Shown one piece after another: positions 32,082 to 33,784 of a DNA stretch of 33,784 nt (its first letter is position 1; each line of letters opens with the position of its first letter). A program made the position numbers and the translations under genes. The DNA comes from Robertmurraya massiliosenegalensis JC6 (GTDB lineage Bacteria; Bacillota; Bacilli; Bacillales; Cytobacillaceae): assembly GCF_000311725.1 (NCBI RefSeq), contig NZ_HE978517.1:204231-238014 (forward strand), read 5' to 3'. The notes under the pieces are model-generated. The model searched no databases. It was given only the letters and a program-made list of their open reading frames with translations, and was not told the DNA's origin.

Positions 32082-32096
32082 TTTAAACGCTTACAA
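32082..32096 (-). promoter_or_regulatory. Possible CcpA (cre) site before rocF
   Basis: The minus strand reads TTGTAAGCGTTTAAA. This fits the cre consensus WTGNAANCGNWNNCW at all but one of the fixed positions. It lies about 32 bp upstream of the start codon. Confidence 0.45.
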
Positions 32097-32189
32097 TCAT
32101 TTGACTCAACTCAACATCATAATGCATATATATACGTTTAAAAATTCTATAAACTATAAAAATGATTCTAGAATTTTAAATGAGCAACT

Positions 32190-32475
32190 GATTCAATTTT
32201 TTGATGATTATCGGGATTAAGTCTTTTATGTTTATTAGAAAAGGAAAGATGGATGAAGCTACTATAGCGTTTAAATTACATTGGACGCATGGCAATTAAG
32301 CAATTATATTCTTCATACTTTAATTGGGGTTGGAGTTGGATGGTCCGGAGAAGTGAATATAGGAGTAGGCATTTTAATTAGTTTTATTCTTTTCATATTA
32401 CAAATGCTATTAAGTTGCCTGTGGCTTAAAAAAATGCCGTTTTGTGCCTTTAGATTTCAAGCGATAAAAAAAAGG
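32190..32475 (+). pseudogene. Decayed C-terminal fragment of a DUF418 (YeiB-like) membrane protein
   Basis: Pieces in different frames line up with the end of DUF418 proteins: LSLLCLLEKERWMKLL, an in-frame stop, RLNYIGRMA, a one-base shift near 32294, LSNYILHTLIG, and ILFILQMLLSCLWLKKM. The normal end (GPLEWLWR-like) is replaced by unrelated residues. No start or upstream domain remains. The gap 32097-32190 shows nothing else. Confidence 0.6.
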
Positions 32476-32510
32476 AAACCATGTTCCTCAACTCAATATA
32501 AATTTTGCAC

Positions 32511-32545
32511 AAAAAAAATCTCTTAAGATTGGTATCTTAAGAGAT
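32511..32545 (-). terminator. Terminator of the tRNA operon
   Basis: The perfect 12-bp stem ATCTCTTAAGAT (32518-32529) and ATCTTAAGAGAT (32534-32545) has a 4-nt loop. On the minus strand it is followed by eight T residues. It begins 2 bp past tRNA-Lys. Confidence 0.92.
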
Positions 32546-32546
32546 A

Positions 32547-32619
32547 TGAGCCATGAAGGACTCGAACCTTCGACCCTCTGATTAAAAGTCAGATGCTCTA
32601 CCAACTGAGCTAATGGCTC
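32547..32619 (-). tRNA. tRNA-Lys (anticodon TTT)
   Basis: The acceptor is GAGCCAT/ATGGCTC with discriminator A. The anticodon loop is CTTTTAA, and the T loop has GGTTCGAGTCC. CCA is not encoded. It is the last gene of the array. The 5' half is duplicated at 32756-32781. Confidence 0.96.
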
Positions 32620-32670
32620 TAAAGTAAATATGTGCTACTATTTATTTTCTTATTTTAAGATACAAGGCAT

Positions 32671-32785
32671 CTACGATGTCCCCATCTCAGAAAGTCAATT
32701 CAAGTAGCAGCTCGATGGGTACAACTCGAAGCAAATTCATAGATGAATCGCTCGTTGCTCTACCAACTGAGCTAATGGCTCTAAA
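32671..32785 (-). repeat. tRNA-half-linked element, copy 1 (Lys)
   Basis: Positions 32756-32785 repeat the first 26 nt of tRNA-Lys plus 4 nt of its leader (30 identical bases, original at 32594-32623). On the minus strand this half-tRNA runs into about 85 nt (32755-32671) that match copy 2 (33632-33718) at roughly 88 percent. The element contains CCCATC...GATGGG arms where copy 2 has CTCATC...GATGAG. Confidence 0.8.
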
Positions 32786-32790
32786 AAACT

Positions 32791-32865
32791 TGGCTGGGCT
32801 AGCAGGATTCGAACCTACGAATGACGGAGTCAAAGTCCGTTGCCTTACCACTTGGCTATAGCCCA
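32791..32865 (-). tRNA. tRNA-Gln (anticodon TTG)
   Basis: The acceptor is TGGGCTA/TAGCCCA with discriminator G and encoded CCA. The anticodon loop is CTTTGAC, and the T arm contains GGTTCGAATCC. Confidence 0.96.
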
Positions 32866-32998
32866 ATAATATGTAAAGTTCAAAAATAAAAGGACTACCT
32901 ATAGCTTGTCCTGTTTTATGCTTTTATATAAGTAATGTTATTTGATTCCACAATACTTTGTAAATACGGAACATTTTTTCACTATGGAGAAAAAATGG

Positions 32999-33082
32999 TG
33001 GTGGAGGGGGACGGATTCGAACCGCCGAACCCGAAGGAGCGGATTTACAGTCCGCCGCGTTTAGCCACTTCGCTACCCCTCC
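32999..33082 (-). tRNA. tRNA-Tyr (anticodon GTA)
   Basis: The acceptor is GGAGGGG/CCCCTCC with discriminator A and encoded CCA. The anticodon loop is CTGTAAA. The long variable arm (CTCCTTCGGG region) is as expected for class II tRNA-Tyr in bacteria. Confidence 0.96.
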
Positions 33083-33087
33083 AAAAA

Positions 33088-33163
<76 letters not shown>

Positions 33164-33216
33164 ATATTAAATAATAATGAATGCTATTTTACTCCACTTT
33201 GCTACGTAAAAAACTT

Positions 33217-33292
33217 TGGTGGAGGATGACGGGATCGAACCGCCGACCCCCTGCTTGTAAGGCAGGTGCTCTCCCAGCTGAGCTAATCCTCC
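33217..33292 (-). tRNA. tRNA-Val (anticodon TAC)
   Basis: The acceptor is GGAGGAT/ATCCTCC with discriminator A and encoded CCA. The anticodon loop is CTTACAA. Confidence 0.96.
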
Positions 33293-33321
33293 GAAGTAGT
33301 TGTAGCAACTACAACTTTTAA

Positions 33322-33393
33322 TGACCCCTACGGGATTCGAACCCGTGTTACCGCCGTGAAAGGGCGGTGTCTTAACCGCTTGACCAAGGGGCC
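33322..33393 (-). tRNA. tRNA-Glu (anticodon TTC)
   Basis: The acceptor is GGCCCCT/AGGGGTC (one G-T pair) with discriminator A. The anticodon loop is CTTTCAC. CCA is not encoded. Confidence 0.95.
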
Positions 33394-33409
33394 AGTATAA
33401 TATTTAGAG

Positions 33410-33482
33410 AGCTTCCAACCGGGCTCGAACCGGTGACCTCTTCCTTACCATGGAAGTGCTCTACCTGCTGAGCTATGGAAGC
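33410..33482 (-). tRNA. tRNA-Thr (anticodon GGT)
   Basis: The acceptor is GCTTCCA/TGGAAGC with discriminator T. The anticodon stem CTTCC/GGAAG encloses the loop ATGGTAA, giving GGT. CCA is not encoded. Confidence 0.94.
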
Positions 33483-33526
33483 ATACATTCTAGCTCACAA
33501 TTATATTACAAATAAAGTGACTAAAA

Positions 33527-33601
33527 TGGCTCCGCGGGTAGGATTCGAACCTACGACCGATCGGTTAACAGCCGATTGCTCTACCACTGAGCTACCGCGG
33601 A
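33527..33601 (-). tRNA. tRNA-Asn (anticodon GTT)
   Basis: The acceptor is TCCGCGG/CCGCGGA with discriminator G and encoded CCA. The anticodon loop is CTGTTAA. It is the first intact gene of the array in this window; its 5' half is duplicated at 33719-33744. Confidence 0.96.
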
Positions 33602-33631
33602 AAATCATTAATTAATTCCTCTATCATGTGT

Positions 33632-33747
33632 ACTTTCCGATTGTCCTCATCTCAGAAAGCCCATTCAAGAAGCAACTCGATGAGTACAACTCGCAGCAAA
33701 TTCATGATGCTTCGCTCGTTGCTCTACCACTGAGCTACCGCGGAAAA
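33632..33747 (-). repeat. tRNA-half-linked element, copy 2 (Asn)
   Basis: Positions 33719-33747 repeat the first 26 nt of tRNA-Asn plus 3 nt of leader (29 identical bases, original at 33576-33604). On the minus strand this half continues into the same element as copy 1, beginning CGAGCG and ending with GATGAGGACA. The 37 bp to the window end hold nothing recognisable. Confidence 0.8.
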
Positions 33748-33784
33748 ATAATACTTTATTCCTTAACTGGAATCAAAGTGCTTT

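Overview
The window looks like chromosomal DNA of a low-GC Gram-positive of the Bacillaceae. The evidence is AT-rich sequence, strong AGGAGG-type ribosome binding sites, and a core block of cdaA-cdaR-glmM-glmS (with a glmS ribozyme), sigW-rsiW, arginase, a Spo0E-like phosphatase and a tRNA array. Gene content points to an anaerobic arsenate respirer, but the species cannot be named from this sequence.

Positions 1-18.3 kb are an arsenic island, almost all on the minus strand. In minus-strand reading order it holds: (a) a MarR-type regulator (17825-18268), then an ArsP-like permease, a 38-residue peptide with two CC motifs, an ArsN-type acetyltransferase and the arsenite methyltransferase ArsM; (b) after a terminator, a respiratory arsenate reductase operon arrC-arrA-arrB-arrD plus a four-cluster ferredoxin-like protein and tatA; (c) after a second terminator, a sensing operon of PhnD-type lipoprotein, histidine kinase and response regulator; (d) a membrane-anchored thioredoxin with a CcdA-like partner; (e) arsR, a second ArsP-like permease and a small thioredoxin; (f) an ACR3-like efflux carrier. 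On the plus strand at the left edge a MerR-type regulator and a 66-residue protein sit behind a textbook mer-type operator. Together the genes would sense arsenic, respire arsenate, pump out arsenite, and methylate and export the organic products.

Positions 18.3-23.4 kb are accessory. They hold a two-gene plus-strand module (tcmP and a DUF5131 three-Cys gene) with a LexA-like box between the genes, repeats resembling insertion-sequence ends, a frameshifted zinc-ribbon gene, small hypothetical proteins, a DUF2442 protein and about 1 kb with no convincing gene.

Positions 23.4-32.1 kb are conserved core: glmS with its ribozyme, glmM, cdaR, cdaA, rsiW, sigW with an autoregulatory sigma-W promoter, a Spo0E-like gene and rocF. 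A decayed DUF418 fragment follows.

Positions 32.5-33.8 kb hold eight minus-strand tRNA genes (Asn, Thr, Glu, Val, Thr, Tyr, Gln, Lys in transcription order) ending at a strong terminator. Upstream of the Asn and Lys genes lie two related elements of about 90 nt, each joined to a duplicated 5' half of the tRNA next to it. This is the most unusual structure in the window.

All family assignments come from reading the sequence against remembered family features; no database search was run.
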